A stretch of 64,000 bases of DNA from Aeromonas sp. FDAARGOS 1405 (GCF_019048265.1 NZ_CP077311.1:963501-1027500); one strand, 5' to 3'. Positions 9,985-17,961 are shown, numbered from the stretch's first letter. The notes: generated by a model not told the origin, from the letters alone. A program made the numbers and translations.

Positions 9985-10971
9985 TCAGCTCACCAGCAGC
10001 CAGCCGCAGAAGCCGAGATAGAGCAGACCCACCAGCGCCAACCGCCCGGCGGTCATCACCCCCTTTCTGAAGCCCCACCAGAGCACCCCCACCGCCAGCA
10101 GCGTCACCAGCGAGGAGGCCATCATGGCGCCATCCAGCAGCCAGGGGGTGAAGAACAGACAGAACGCTTTGGGGATGGTGCCCTGGATCATCATGGCCCC
10201 GGAGATATTGGCCAGCGCCAGCCGGTTCTTGCCCTGTCGCACCCAGATCAGCACGTTCATCAGCTCCGGCATCTCGGTCGCCACCGGACTCAGCAGCAGG
10301 GCCGCCAGTACCGGCGAGAGGCCAAACAGCTCGCCCATGCTCTCCAGCTGATGAACAAACAGTTGCGCTGCCAGCGCCACCACTACCAGCGCCGCCAGCG
10401 TCTGCAGCAGCACCTTGCCAAGGGGCGGGATCCCGGCACTTGGAGCCAGCTTGAGGGGCTCAGGCAACTCGACCTCATGGCTGTCGCTTTGTTTCAGCTC
10501 GCGCCTCACATAAACGAGGTAGACCAGCACGAACAGAGGCGCCAACCAGCTCTTGCCGGTAAAGGCGACCAGACCCAGCATGGTCGCCACCAAAAAGATC
10601 CCCATAAACCAGCGCTGATCCCGGCCAATCTCGCGCTGTACCTCCCCATTGATGGCGCGCTCGGTACGCCCCATGCAAAGCAGCAGAGTGAGACCGACCG
10701 CACCATAGCCGATGGTGGCCAGCACCAGCGGCCCGCCGAGGGCGGCGCCGATGCCGATTTCCTGCTGGGCGGTCGTGTTGCCCATCAGCAGGGCGGTCAG
10801 GGTGACGATGCATTCGGGCAGGGCCGTACCCAGTGCAGCCAGCAGCGAACCAGTGGCACTTTGCGAGAGTTTGAAGTGGTGTCCGGTCCATTCGATGCCG
10901 TTGACGAAGTATTCGCAAGCAAGATAGATAGTGACCGCAGAGACGAGAAATAACAGCAGGGTAATCAACAT
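9985..10971 (-). CDS. CaCA-type cation exchanger under yybP-ykoY riboswitch
   Basis: A 328-residue polytopic inner-membrane protein of the calcium/cation exchanger family. Two inverted alpha repeats are visible: ATGSLLAALGTALPECIVT near residue 40 and SPVATEMPELMNVLIW near residue 230, the latter followed by NISGAMM. The acidic residues in ALPE and EMPE are the usual ion ligands. About ten helices are apparent. The start is ATG 10971; an upstream open frame through 11037 lies in the regulatory leader and is not coding. The manganese-type riboswitch leader suggests that it exports Mn2+, or is tied to Mn2+ homeostasis, rather than Ca2+ alone; that part is inference. Confidence 0.85.
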   Translation of the reverse strand: MLITLLLFLVSAVTIYLACEYFVNGIEWTGHHFKLSQSATGSLLAALGTALPECIVTLTALLMGNTTAQQEIGIGAALGGPLVLATIGYGAVGLTLLLCMGRTERAINGEVQREIGRDQRWFMGIFLVATMLGLVAFTGKSWLAPLFVLVYLVYVRRELKQSDSHEVELPEPLKLAPSAGIPPLGKVLLQTLAALVVVALAAQLFVHQLESMGELFGLSPVLAALLLSPVATEMPELMNVLIWVRQGKNRLALANISGAMMIQGTIPKAFCLFFTPWLLDGAMMASSLVTLLAVGVLWWGFRKGVMTAGRLALVGLLYLGFCGWLLVS

Positions 10972-10980
10972 AATAGATAC

Positions 10981-11032
10981 CGCCAGGCGAGCAGAATAAC
11001 CGATGGACCCGACATGGCTCGCCCGGCTGGCG
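10981..11032 (-). promoter_or_regulatory. RBS-sequestering helix (riboswitch expression platform)
   Basis: On the minus strand CGCCA (11032-11028) and GGCGAGC (11023-11017) can pair with GCTCGCCTGGCG (10992-10981), giving 12 bp interrupted by a 4-base bulge. The 3' strand ends nine bases before the exchanger start codon and covers the only purine-rich segment (TGGCGG) available as a Shine-Dalgarno. This points to translational control by the aptamer upstream. Confidence 0.65.
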
Positions 11033-11044
11033 TGCATATCGAGG

Positions 11045-11160
11045 CCAAAGGTCTTGCAGAGCGATAGTGCCTATCGCCGCCCATGCCATGGATGCGAGGA
11101 TCCAAGAGTGTTGACATGGGCCCGGCCCGGAATACGGGCGGGTTGCTACTCCCCAATGAC
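11045..11160 (-). promoter_or_regulatory. yybP-ykoY (Mn2+-sensing) riboswitch aptamer
   Basis: Read on the minus strand, the leader contains GGGGAGTAG (11154-11146), then a GC-rich hairpin, CATGTCAACA (around 11118-11109), a further stem-loop, and GCAAGACC (11057-11050). These conserved blocks occur in the order and spacing of the yybP-ykoY class, in which loops L1 and L3 dock to form a Mn2+ site. The class is known to control manganese and calcium exporters and TerC/UPF0016 proteins. It sits directly upstream of the cation exchanger gene, about 80 bases before the ATG. Confidence 0.83.
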
Positions 11161-11335
11161 TGAGGGGACGTTTTACCAACTCGACCGTCACCTCACAAGG
11201 CAAATTACTGACAACTCATTCAATAAGTTGTAAGGAAATGTATCGCCAGCCTCCCCTCCCAGGCGCCATTACGCTGTTGGCACACCGATTGCTGTAGGTA
11301 GTTCACTATCCACAACAGTTTGGGAAGGATGAACA

Positions 11336-11923
11336 ATGAAACGGTGGATCCAACATTTCTATCAACTGAACCGCCTCAATTGGCTGATGGTCTGGTTGTT
11401 GCTCTGCTGCAGCATCATTTTGCTGTTTCCGGCCGGGCTGATGAAAGGGGCCGTCAGCCAGTGGGCTGCGGATCATGCGGCCTGGCTGGGGGTCGGCATG
11501 CTGATCGCCATCTCCTACTTCTGCAGTCAGGGCTTCCTGATCGCCTGGGAGTGGGCTTGCGAAGAGTGGCAGGCGCGCCGTCAGCAGGACCAGCTGGCCC
11601 AGATGATCGGCTTCCTCGACTTCAACGAAAAGGCGGTGCTGCGCGAGTTCGTGCTACAGCGTAAAAGCGTCATAAACTTGCCGATCACCGAGCCCGCCGT
11701 CAAAAACCTGATGGATGCCGGCGTCCTCACCTATGCCTACGGCAAGCCGACCCGGGATAAGGATGACGAGAACCAGATCCGCGCCCTGATGATCGCCCTG
11801 CCCGCCCGACCGCTGCTCACCTACAAGGTGCTGGGGCTGTCGCGTGGCAAGATGAGCGACGAACAGGTGGAGCAGATCATGAACGCACGTCCCAAGTTCG
11901 CCCAGAAGGGGTTCCAGCGCTAA
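11336..11923 (+). CDS. Superinfection exclusion B (SieB)-like membrane protein
   Basis: A 195-residue protein with two N-terminal helices (about residues 15-33 and 48-70) and a cytoplasmic tail containing FLDFNEKAVLREFVLQ and LPITEPAVKNLMDAGVL. This arrangement resembles the SieB family, named after a lambdoid prophage protein that aborts superinfecting phage growth. Chromosomal copies with GC-rich composition, as here, are common and uncharacterised. The ATG has GGAAGG about eight bases upstream. The gene is alone between the divergent riboswitch leader and a terminator, and no phage genes are nearby. The name is by family resemblance; no function can be claimed. Confidence 0.65.
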   Translation: MKRWIQHFYQLNRLNWLMVWLLLCCSIILLFPAGLMKGAVSQWAADHAAWLGVGMLIAISYFCSQGFLIAWEWACEEWQARRQQDQLAQMIGFLDFNEKAVLREFVLQRKSVINLPITEPAVKNLMDAGVLTYAYGKPTRDKDDENQIRALMIALPARPLLTYKVLGLSRGKMSDEQVEQIMNARPKFAQKGFQR

Positions 11924-11949
11924 ACGCCACCCAACCGCCAGATGCAAAA

Positions 11950-11977
11950 GAGCCGGACACTGTCCGGCTCTCTAATT
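11950..11977. terminator. Terminator after the SieB-like gene
   Basis: A 10-bp stem (GAGCCGGACA / TGTCCGGCTC) is followed by TCTAATTTCT. It lies between convergent genes. Confidence 0.7.
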
Positions 11978-12019
11978 TCTGCGCGATGCTCTGTACCATC
12001 CCTTACGTCTTGTTGTGCC

Positions 12020-12874
12020 CTAACCCTTTAGGCTGGAGCAAAAGCTCACATCCGCAACCTTGGTCAGCGGATCGAAGCTGTGATAGAGCTCGAAACAGGG
12101 TCGATCATCAAATTCGAAACCGGCCGCTACCACCTCACCGATATGTTGCTGCCAGAGTGCGGGGTACTGGGCCGGGTCGGTCACGGTAAAACGTGACTGG
12201 CCATAGCGGCCGCCCGCCAGCTGCTGGATCTCCACATTGCCGCGGCCTTTGGTCCCCGCCGGCACGGTGACGCAAATATCGGTGCGGCACTGCTGGGGAG
12301 CCGTCACTTCGGGGTTGTCGTGGTAGATGAAGATCCACTCCCCTTCGGCCAAGCCCAACCCGACAGCCCATTGATAGAGCTGGTCACACACCGGCTCATA
12401 GCCTATGCCGTAAGGGCCGGTGACCCGGATATAGGCCAGAGTGCGCGCAGCCATCTGTTCGGTTTTCATCTGTAGCCTCCTTTCACTGGAACGGCCTTCA
12501 GCATAATCAGAGACCCGGGCAGCCGCGTGTCCATTCTTGCTCAGTTGCAAGAGTGACGGCTGGCGGCGCAACATCCCCGGTGCCATGGCAAACTGCTTGC
12601 GAAACGCCTTGGCAAAGGCCTGTGAGCTGGCAAAACCGGCCGAGAAGGCAATCTCGGTGATCGGGTCGCGACTGTAGCAGAGAGAGCGAGCAGCCCGCTC
12701 CAACCGCAGGCGGCGCTGCATCTCGGCCGGGGTTTCACCGGTGACGGCGGTAAAGACCCGATGAAAGTGATAGCTGGAGAGCGCCGCAAGACTGGCCGCC
12801 TCACTGAGGCAGAGCTCGGGATTCTGCTCCAGCGCCCGGATCACCGGGCGCAATCTGGCCTGATAATCGACCAT
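12020..12874 (-). CDS. AraC family regulator with GyrI-like effector domain
   Basis: A 284-residue transcription factor with an N-terminal AraC double helix-turn-helix (about residues 5-110; SSYHFHRVFTAVTGETPAEM and ITEIAFSAGFASSQAFAKAFR are the two recognition units). A linker leads to a C-terminal GyrI-like small-molecule-binding domain (about 128-284, with AYIRVTGPYG at its start). This Rob-like order is typical of regulators of drug or aromatic-compound responses. ATG 12874 is used because the preceding residues lie over the upstream gene. It follows the acetyltransferase by four bases, so the two form an operon. Confidence 0.88.
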   Translation of the reverse strand: MVDYQARLRPVIRALEQNPELCLSEAASLAALSSYHFHRVFTAVTGETPAEMQRRLRLERAARSLCYSRDPITEIAFSAGFASSQAFAKAFRKQFAMAPGMLRRQPSLLQLSKNGHAAARVSDYAEGRSSERRLQMKTEQMAARTLAYIRVTGPYGIGYEPVCDQLYQWAVGLGLAEGEWIFIYHDNPEVTAPQQCRTDICVTVPAGTKGRGNVEIQQLAGGRYGQSRFTVTDPAQYPALWQQHIGEVVAAGFEFDDRPCFELYHSFDPLTKVADVSFCSSLKG

Positions 12875-12878
12875 GCCG

Positions 12879-13376
12879 TTAGCGACTGACGCTCCCCGCC
12901 ACTCTGGCCATATAGAGCGCATCCACATAACGCCCCTGGCGGAAGGCATAGTCACGGGCTCGCCCCTCCTCGGTAAAACCGAACTTGCGATAAAGCGCCT
13001 GTGCGGCCTCATTGTCGGTATAGACGGTCAGCTCAATCCGGTGCAGGTTGAGCCAGTTATCGGCCAGATCAAGCGCCGCAGCCATCAGGGCAGATCCAAC
13101 CCCCTTGCCGGCCCAGTCATCCCGTACCCCCATGCCAATCCCGGCCACATGCTTGCGTCTCGGATTGGGCTCTACGTGCAAGGAGATCTGGCCCACCAAC
13201 TGCCCCTCCACCTCAGCGACCAGTGACACCACTCCACTCTGTTCCAGCCGCTGTTGCCATACCCCCAGGGTCGGAAAAGGCAGCTGCAAGGTGCCCGCCT
13301 GGGCATTGGGCATGGCGTAGAGATCCCGCAAGGCGGGGGCATCTGCGGGTTCGGCATGACGAATAGAAATACGCAT
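12879..13376 (-). CDS. aaaT: GNAT acetyltransferase, AaaT/YhhY-like
   Basis: A 165-residue GNAT enzyme very similar along its length to E. coli YhhY (AaaT), an amino-acid N-acetyltransferase acting on Phe and Met. Shared features are IRHAEPAD at the start, TLQLPFP, the acetyl-CoA-binding block DDWAGKGVGSALM, the DNWL-HRIELTVYTDN segment and the YVDALYMARV C-terminus. ATG 13376 is preceded by GAAGGAG at good spacing. It is co-directional with, and four bases from, an AraC/GyrI-type regulator. The substrate is inferred from similarity only. Confidence 0.82.
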   Translation of the reverse strand: MRISIRHAEPADAPALRDLYAMPNAQAGTLQLPFPTLGVWQQRLEQSGVVSLVAEVEGQLVGQISLHVEPNPRRKHVAGIGMGVRDDWAGKGVGSALMAAALDLADNWLNLHRIELTVYTDNEAAQALYRKFGFTEEGRARDYAFRQGRYVDALYMARVAGSVSR

Positions 13377-13760
13377 ATGAGGCTCCTTCTCGAAGCCTTC
13401 ATCATGCAATATCCGACGTGGTTACACATCCCCCACCTGCACCTATTTGTCTTGCCTATCAAGGGGCGATGAAAAAGCGATTGACCCATCGCTGGGCAAC
13501 GCTCTGGACCGGTTCTGTGTCTGCGAGGAGAAAAACCATAACAGCAAGAACACTGCACAGCGACAGTGATGCCCCGTGGTCGACAACAACAGCCTTGCTG
13601 CGCACCTGATGCGTGCCCTCATCAATGTGGAGAATAACGCCATCGATGCGGCCCAGCTCGATCTCCTCTAGCAGGCCGACATTGATTACGCCAAGCGGGT
13701 CGAGCTGGCACTGGTCACCTTGCTGCGCCGACTCACTAGCTGGCAAAAACCATCAGCAAC
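13377..13760 (+). other. Gene-poor stretch with a possible gene remnant
   Basis: No intact gene is supported. On the plus strand, bases about 13572-13757 read as a plausible protein segment (LMRALINVENNAIDAAQLDLL, a TAG codon near 13663, then QADIDYAKRVELALVTLL). This vaguely resembles the helical C-terminal part of outer-membrane efflux channels. It could be a decayed fragment; the call is weak. The stretch ends at a strong terminator. Confidence 0.25.
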
Positions 13761-13786
13761 AAAACGGGGCCATCAGGCCCCGTTTT
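13761..13786. terminator. Strong bidirectional terminator
   Basis: AAAACGGGGC and its complement GCCCCGTTTT flank a short loop (CATCAG region). The A- and T-run flanks suit both strands; on the minus strand it lies beyond the end of the GrpB-like gene at 13806. Confidence 0.8.
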
Positions 13787-13805
13787 CCGTTGCATACACG
13801 CTCGC

Positions 13806-14330
13806 TCAGAGAGCAGGCCCCAGCCCAGCCAACCACCGCAGCGCGCGCGTCTCATGCTCTTTCACAAAGGCATTCTTGCCCGCACAGTAACGCTCGATAT
13901 CATGCTGACAGCTCGCAGCTAACGCCTGCTTCAACTCGGCGTATTCCCTGCATGCAGCCGAGTGGGCTCTTAGATAGTCACGAAAGGCCAGATGGCGGCG
14001 CACATGGTCATCCCCTTGCAAGAAGGCGTGGATCTGGTGAGTTCTCTCATCACCCCCCTTGCGGAAATAGCGGCGACGCGCAATCCCGCACTCCCCCATC
14101 GCCTCATAACCCAGCACCTCCATTTGCCCGTTCTGCTCATCAAGCCGATCCAGTGATGACACCTCCAGCATGATGTCAATGATGGGCTTGGCCGCCAGAC
14201 CAGGGACCGAGGTACTGCCAATGTGGTGGACAGCCAGCAGGCAATGATCCAGCACACTGCGCAGTTGGGTCTCTTCCGCCACAAAGTGGACTGGCCATTG
14301 AGGGTTGTAGGATACAACGTCGACTCTCAC
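13806..14330 (-). CDS. GrpB/UPF0157 family protein (nucleotidyltransferase fold)
   Basis: A 174-residue protein of the GrpB family, which has a nucleotidyltransferase-like fold. Visible signatures are VVSYNPQWP at the start, the HHIGSTSVPGLAAKPIIDIML core (GSTSVPGL, then a metal-binding DI pair), and RRRYFRKG...THQIHAF. The biochemical role is not established. The frame is open to 14435, but GTG 14330 is preferred because family members begin a few residues before V-YNP-WP and AGAGAG lies eight bases upstream; ATG 14363 is the alternative. Confidence 0.82.
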   Translation of the reverse strand: MRVDVVSYNPQWPVHFVAEETQLRSVLDHCLLAVHHIGSTSVPGLAAKPIIDIMLEVSSLDRLDEQNGQMEVLGYEAMGECGIARRRYFRKGGDERTHQIHAFLQGDDHVRRHLAFRDYLRAHSAACREYAELKQALAASCQHDIERYCAGKNAFVKEHETRALRWLAGLGPAL

Positions 14331-14433
14331 GATTTTAGCTCTCTGGATAATTGCCGATGGCATCGGGCAACAGGGTATGCGATGGCTGGACAAGATAACC
14401 AGACGGCCAGCTACACGACAAATGACCAGCAAC

Positions 14434-14460
14434 AAAAACGGAGCCCGAGGCTCCGTTTTT
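14434..14460 (-). terminator. Terminator of the 35-codon small gene
   Basis: A 12-bp perfect stem (AAAAACGGAGCC / GGCTCCGTTTTT) with loop CGA. On the minus strand it follows the small reading frame at 14471-14578 by ten bases and ends in T residues. Confidence 0.8.
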
Positions 14461-14470
14461 CAATGCGTTA

Positions 14471-14578
14471 TCAATCCCGGACAGAACGCGCTTCGCGCTC
14501 TTGCCGCTCCCTTGCCAACAGGCGTTTGTACCACCAGCTACTGCGACGACGTTGTGCATTGGAAGAGCGACGAGCCAT
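14471..14578 (-). CDS. Small Arg-rich protein, 35 residues (unrecognised)
   Basis: A 36-codon frame starts MARRSSNAQRRRSSWWYKR and ends EREARSVRD. Eleven of its 35 residues are arginine, with a WWY cluster in the middle. It is supported by a terminator directly after its stop and by promoter-like boxes upstream on the minus strand (AAGACA, 18 bases, CATAAT around 14615-14645). The ribosome binding site is weak (GGA about ten bases before ATG). The basic charge suggests nucleic-acid or ribosome binding, but no family is recognised. It is too short for standard gene callers. Confidence 0.5.
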   Translation of the reverse strand: MARRSSNAQRRRSSWWYKRLLARERQEREARSVRD

Positions 14579-14943
14579 TTCTTAGGTTCCAGCCAAGAGT
14601 AGAAAGGAGCTGCATTATGCGACAGGGATCACGCCTATGTCTTTAGCTGGATCAAGAAAAGCCTCGCTGATCCCCTCAAATCATCTTCGTATCCTGCGAC
14701 CATCTGGCTACTGGCAACACCATCCCTGAGCACACCAGGCCAGCGGGCTCACTCAGACCAGCAACCCGGCCCGAGTTTACTTGACGGATAATCATACAGC
14801 CTGCTGGCATTGTGGAACCAATATGGTAGCCTGCCAGCGCCTGTGGGCAGCCTCTCGCTGCCACGCGCAAACTCCCGGTGAATTTGTCACGTCCTGACAA
14901 AATATAACCTTATTTATCAAATCGTTATTTGGATATTATCCCA
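14579..14943. other. Intergenic region, no gene recognised
   Basis: About 365 bases between a leftward small gene and a rightward lipoprotein gene. It holds the likely promoters of both; the last 60 bases are AT-rich (ACAAAATATAACC near 14895). No other coding or RNA signal was recognised. Confidence 0.5.
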
Positions 14944-16110
14944 ATGCGTATCATGCCGTTGCTCAAGGCTGCCTGCCTGAGCCTGATGTTGTCCGCCTGC
15001 GTTGCTCCATTGCTGATGATGAGCCCCACCAGCCAGCTGATGTGGGCCCTGCTCAAGCCGCTGGTCGGCTTTGACCCGAACGAGGTCAATCTGTTCGAAC
15101 AACCCCTGATCAAGGAGCGGATGACCGCTATCCTTGGCCCCAACTACGACAGCACCATGCAGTTGCTCAAGACGGCCGACAAGTTACAGCAGGAGGGGCC
15201 GCTTTTCTATGTGGTCTCCGAGTATGCGCCCGTGCCGGATATCGCCAAGCAGGCGGGGATGGTGTGGAACTCGCAAACCAACCAGATGTCTGTATTGCTG
15301 CAAAAAGGGGATGGTACCACCCTGACCTTCGGCGAAAATCTGGCGGGCACGGCACCGACCTGGCCAACCGCCATGCAGGGCTGGCAGACCCCCACCAACC
15401 AGCTCACCCCGGCGGCTAATGCCCTGACCGGTACGGCAACCAGTCAGAGTGGCGCCTCCCCCTTCTCCCTTGGCAGCGCGCTGGGCACAGTGACTCGCGG
15501 CGTCACCGGCTCGCTGACCAACAGCGCCAGCCAGGCCATCAGCGGCGCAGCCGCCAACGCCACAGGGCAGGCCACCCAAGCGGTAAGCCAAAGCGCGACC
15601 GCTCTTACCCGCACTGCAACCACCGCAGTCACTGCACCCGCCAAACAGGCGGTGAGCAGCACCGCTGCGACCGCAACGCAAGAAGCCACCAAGGCCGTTG
15701 CCACTCCTGCCAAACAAGCCGTCAGCACCGCCGCCGCAACCGTGACGCAAGAAGCCACCAAGGCCGTTGCTGCTCCTGCCAAGCAAGCCGTCAGCAGCGC
15801 CGCTGCGACCGCAACGCAAGAAGCCACCAAGGCCGTTGCCGTTCCTGCCAAACAAGCCGTCAGCAGCGCAGCTGCGACCGCGACGCAAGAAGCCACCAAG
15901 GCCGTTGCCGCTCCTGCCAAGCAAGCCGTCAGCAGCGCCGCTGCGACCGCGACGCAAGAGGCCACCAAGGCTGTTGTCGTTCCTGCCAAACAGGCCGTAA
16001 GCAGTGCCGCCCCCCATACGGCCGGAGAGAGCGCCACCGATGCCGCCATAGCAGCAGAAGCCGAGGCTCGCGCCAAGGCAGAGGCGGAGATGGAGGCCCT
16101 GCTAAAATAA
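14944..16110 (+). CDS. Repeat-containing lipoprotein of unknown function
   Basis: A protein of 388 residues from ATG 14944 (a TTG five codons earlier is possible). The N-terminus is a lipoprotein signal with lipobox LSAC (Cys at residue 19), followed by VAP, so it should be lipidated and probably sent to the outer membrane. Residues about 20-150 form a unique domain (FDPNEVNLFEQPLIKERM, then VVSEYAPVPDIAKQAGMVW). After a Ser/Thr/Ala-rich linker come five exact-length 23-residue repeats of PAKQAVSSAAATATQEATKAV type plus a partial sixth. The tail AEAEARAKAEAEMEALLK is a charged helix. The repeats predict a long Ala/Thr-rich helical stalk. No family is recognised. Confidence 0.75.
   Translation: MRIMPLLKAACLSLMLSACVAPLLMMSPTSQLMWALLKPLVGFDPNEVNLFEQPLIKERMTAILGPNYDSTMQLLKTADKLQQEGPLFYVVSEYAPVPDIAKQAGMVWNSQTNQMSVLLQKGDGTTLTFGENLAGTAPTWPTAMQGWQTPTNQLTPAANALTGTATSQSGASPFSLGSALGTVTRGVTGSLTNSASQAISGAAANATGQATQAVSQSATALTRTATTAVTAPAKQAVSSTAATATQEATKAVATPAKQAVSTAAATVTQEATKAVAAPAKQAVSSAAATATQEATKAVAVPAKQAVSSAAATATQEATKAVAAPAKQAVSSAAATATQEATKAVVVPAKQAVSSAAPHTAGESATDAAIAAEAEARAKAEAEMEALLK
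15637..16014 (+). repeat. 69-bp tandem repeats inside the lipoprotein gene
   Basis: Five full copies begin at 15637, 15706, 15775, 15844 and 15913, and a partial copy begins at 15982. The unit starts CCTGCCAAACAAGCCGTCAG and encodes 23 residues, so copy-number change keeps the frame. Copies differ at only a few bases, mostly in the Ala/Thr/Val codon at the end of the unit. Confidence 0.95.
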
Positions 16111-16219
16111 ACCGACAGGTCACCGCAAGGTGGCCTGTCGCGGTATCCGCGACCCGACTATGAACTTCCGGCCAAGGACACATAGACTGATAGGTAATTC
16201 CCTGCACAAGGAGTGCGCC

Positions 16220-16999
16220 ATGCGATCCCTGCTCGCGGCCCTTATCGCCCTGCTCCTGCTGACCAGCTTCCCCGCACGGTCCGCCTTTATCTATTACTCG
16301 GAGCAGAACATGCCCCTCAACGGGCTGGACAAGGAGGGCAAGCCCATCGGGCTGGCAGTTGAGCTGCTGCGGCTGATGTGGCGCGAGCTGGGGGAGCCGG
16401 AGCAACCGATCCAATTTCTGCCATGGGCCCGCGGTTGGTATCTGCTGACCCAGCAACCGGAGGCCGTTCTTTTTACCACCGCCAGAACCAAAGAGCGTGA
16501 TCCCCATTTCCTATGGGTTTGCCCCATCAGCCACTCGCGAGTGACGCTGGTCGGACGAAAACAGGATGCCCCCAGAGTGACCGGCAAGGGGGATCTGGCC
16601 AAACTGCAGGTAGGGGTAATGCAGGCTGACGTGGGGGAGCAGTTACTGCTCAACCGCGGCATCAGCCCGGGCAACATGATGGCGGTGGAGCGCATGGAGC
16701 AGGTGGTACGCCAGCTCATCATGGCCCGTACAGATCTGGTAGCAGGCAACGAGGTGATGTTATTCCATCAACTGAAAGCTCTGGGATTTGCCGCGGAAGA
16801 TTTCATCTCTGTCGCAGTACTGGAGGAACAGGACAACTGCTTTGCTTTCAACCCGCGGGCGGATCGGCAGCAGGTCGCCCGGTTGCAACAAGCCCTCGAT
16901 CAGGTTCGTCTCGGTAGCGAATACCGGCAGTTGATGGAACGCTACCAGCGGCTCAGTAACCTTCCCCAAAGCGATAAGCCGCTACCGAAGATCGAGTAA
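16220..16999 (+). CDS. Periplasmic substrate-binding protein (SBP_bac_3-like)
   Basis: A 259-residue protein with a signal peptide (MRSLLAALIALLLLTSFPARS, cleavage near residue 21). The mature part has the family-3 solute-binding layout: FIYYSEQNMPLNGL, then GLAVELLRLMWRELG and PWARGWYLL, with a second lobe from VTLVGRK. No transporter genes are adjacent, so it may be an orphan sensor or binding protein. ATG 16220 is set by AAGGAG six bases upstream; the open frame before it is non-coding. It converges on the LuxR-type gene with a gap of only seven bases. Confidence 0.8.
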   Translation: MRSLLAALIALLLLTSFPARSAFIYYSEQNMPLNGLDKEGKPIGLAVELLRLMWRELGEPEQPIQFLPWARGWYLLTQQPEAVLFTTARTKERDPHFLWVCPISHSRVTLVGRKQDAPRVTGKGDLAKLQVGVMQADVGEQLLLNRGISPGNMMAVERMEQVVRQLIMARTDLVAGNEVMLFHQLKALGFAAEDFISVAVLEEQDNCFAFNPRADRQQVARLQQALDQVRLGSEYRQLMERYQRLSNLPQSDKPLPKIE

Positions 17000-17006
17000 C
17001 CCCGGT

Positions 17007-17816
17007 TCATCCTCTTCCCTCTGTGGTGATCAGATGGTTGAGGAAGAGATGAAACAGCTCTGCCCGCGAACCGAGCCGCAACTTGCCGTAGAGGTGCTTG
17101 CGGTGATTCTTCACCGTACCGCTGCCAATCCCGAGCTCCGCGGCAATCGCCTCGGTATCCAATCCCTGCAGCAGCAACTCCGCCACCTGCCGCTCGCGCC
17201 GGGTGAGCAAATCCCCCCCGACACTCGCCATCGCCTGCTCCACCGCACTCCGGAGGCTGATGCTATCTGGCATCGCCGCGCTCTGGGCCAGCAACGGCTG
17301 GCTCTGCTGCAACTGCTGACGACAGAGCGAATGTACCAGCGGGAACAGCTGCTCCAGCCTCGCCAACTCGTCACGGCTGAGGGTACTGCGCTTGTCGAGT
17401 CGCCCCAGAAATAGCATCAGCGTCAGCCCGTCCCGCACCGGCAGGATCAGCCCCACCTCCTCCTGCCAGCCGGTGGCCTGATAGAAGTGGTGGCGATATT
17501 CGGGATCGAGCCGCCCTTGGGAGACCTGCGCCAGGGTCCAGACGCCGGCAGGCAAGCCCTGTTCCAGCGCCTGCATAAAGGGATCCTGACTGAAGTGGCT
17601 GGTGAGGTAGCGATCAAAGAGCAGAGCCCGCTGATGGTTGAGGTTGTCGTAGAGGTAGACGGGCCGCTGCCCCACCCCGAGCAGCAGGGCACAGTCAAAC
17701 GCCACCTGCTGCTGGATCAGCCGCACCAGCGCCGCCGCAAAGGCGCTGCTGTGCAGGGCATCGACCACCTCGGTCATGCTGCGGGTCAAGGCATCTGTGG
17801 TGAATGGCTGGGTCAT
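17007..17816 (-). CDS. LuxR family transcriptional regulator
   Basis: A 269-residue protein with a C-terminal LuxR/FixJ helix-turn-helix (about residues 200-255): LTRRERQVAELLLQGLDTEAIA, then IGSGTVKNHRKHLYGKL. The N-terminal 190 residues form a GAF/PAS-like sensor region without the conserved aspartate of response regulators and without the acyl-homoserine-lactone motifs of quorum LuxR proteins. No ligand is indicated. It is divergent from tyrS across about 145 bases. Confidence 0.82.
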   Translation of the reverse strand: MTQPFTTDALTRSMTEVVDALHSSAFAAALVRLIQQQVAFDCALLLGVGQRPVYLYDNLNHQRALLFDRYLTSHFSQDPFMQALEQGLPAGVWTLAQVSQGRLDPEYRHHFYQATGWQEEVGLILPVRDGLTLMLFLGRLDKRSTLSRDELARLEQLFPLVHSLCRQQLQQSQPLLAQSAAMPDSISLRSAVEQAMASVGGDLLTRRERQVAELLLQGLDTEAIAAELGIGSGTVKNHRKHLYGKLRLGSRAELFHLFLNHLITTEGRG

Positions 17817-17961
17817 GGTGGCACGTTTCCGGTGACGGGGAGCGATTCCCCGCTATGGCTGAATGCTAGCACGAGAGTGGCAAAACTGTCCCTCAGGGGA
17901 CATATCCGCCACCAGCCAGAACGGCGAGGATGACGGCTTTTCCCCTGTTGTTGGAGAACCC

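Noticed and set aside
16113..16140. GACAGGTCACC/GGTGGCCTGTC hairpin after the lipoprotein gene as a terminator
   Set aside because: It has no T-run on either strand; it may only stabilise the transcript end.
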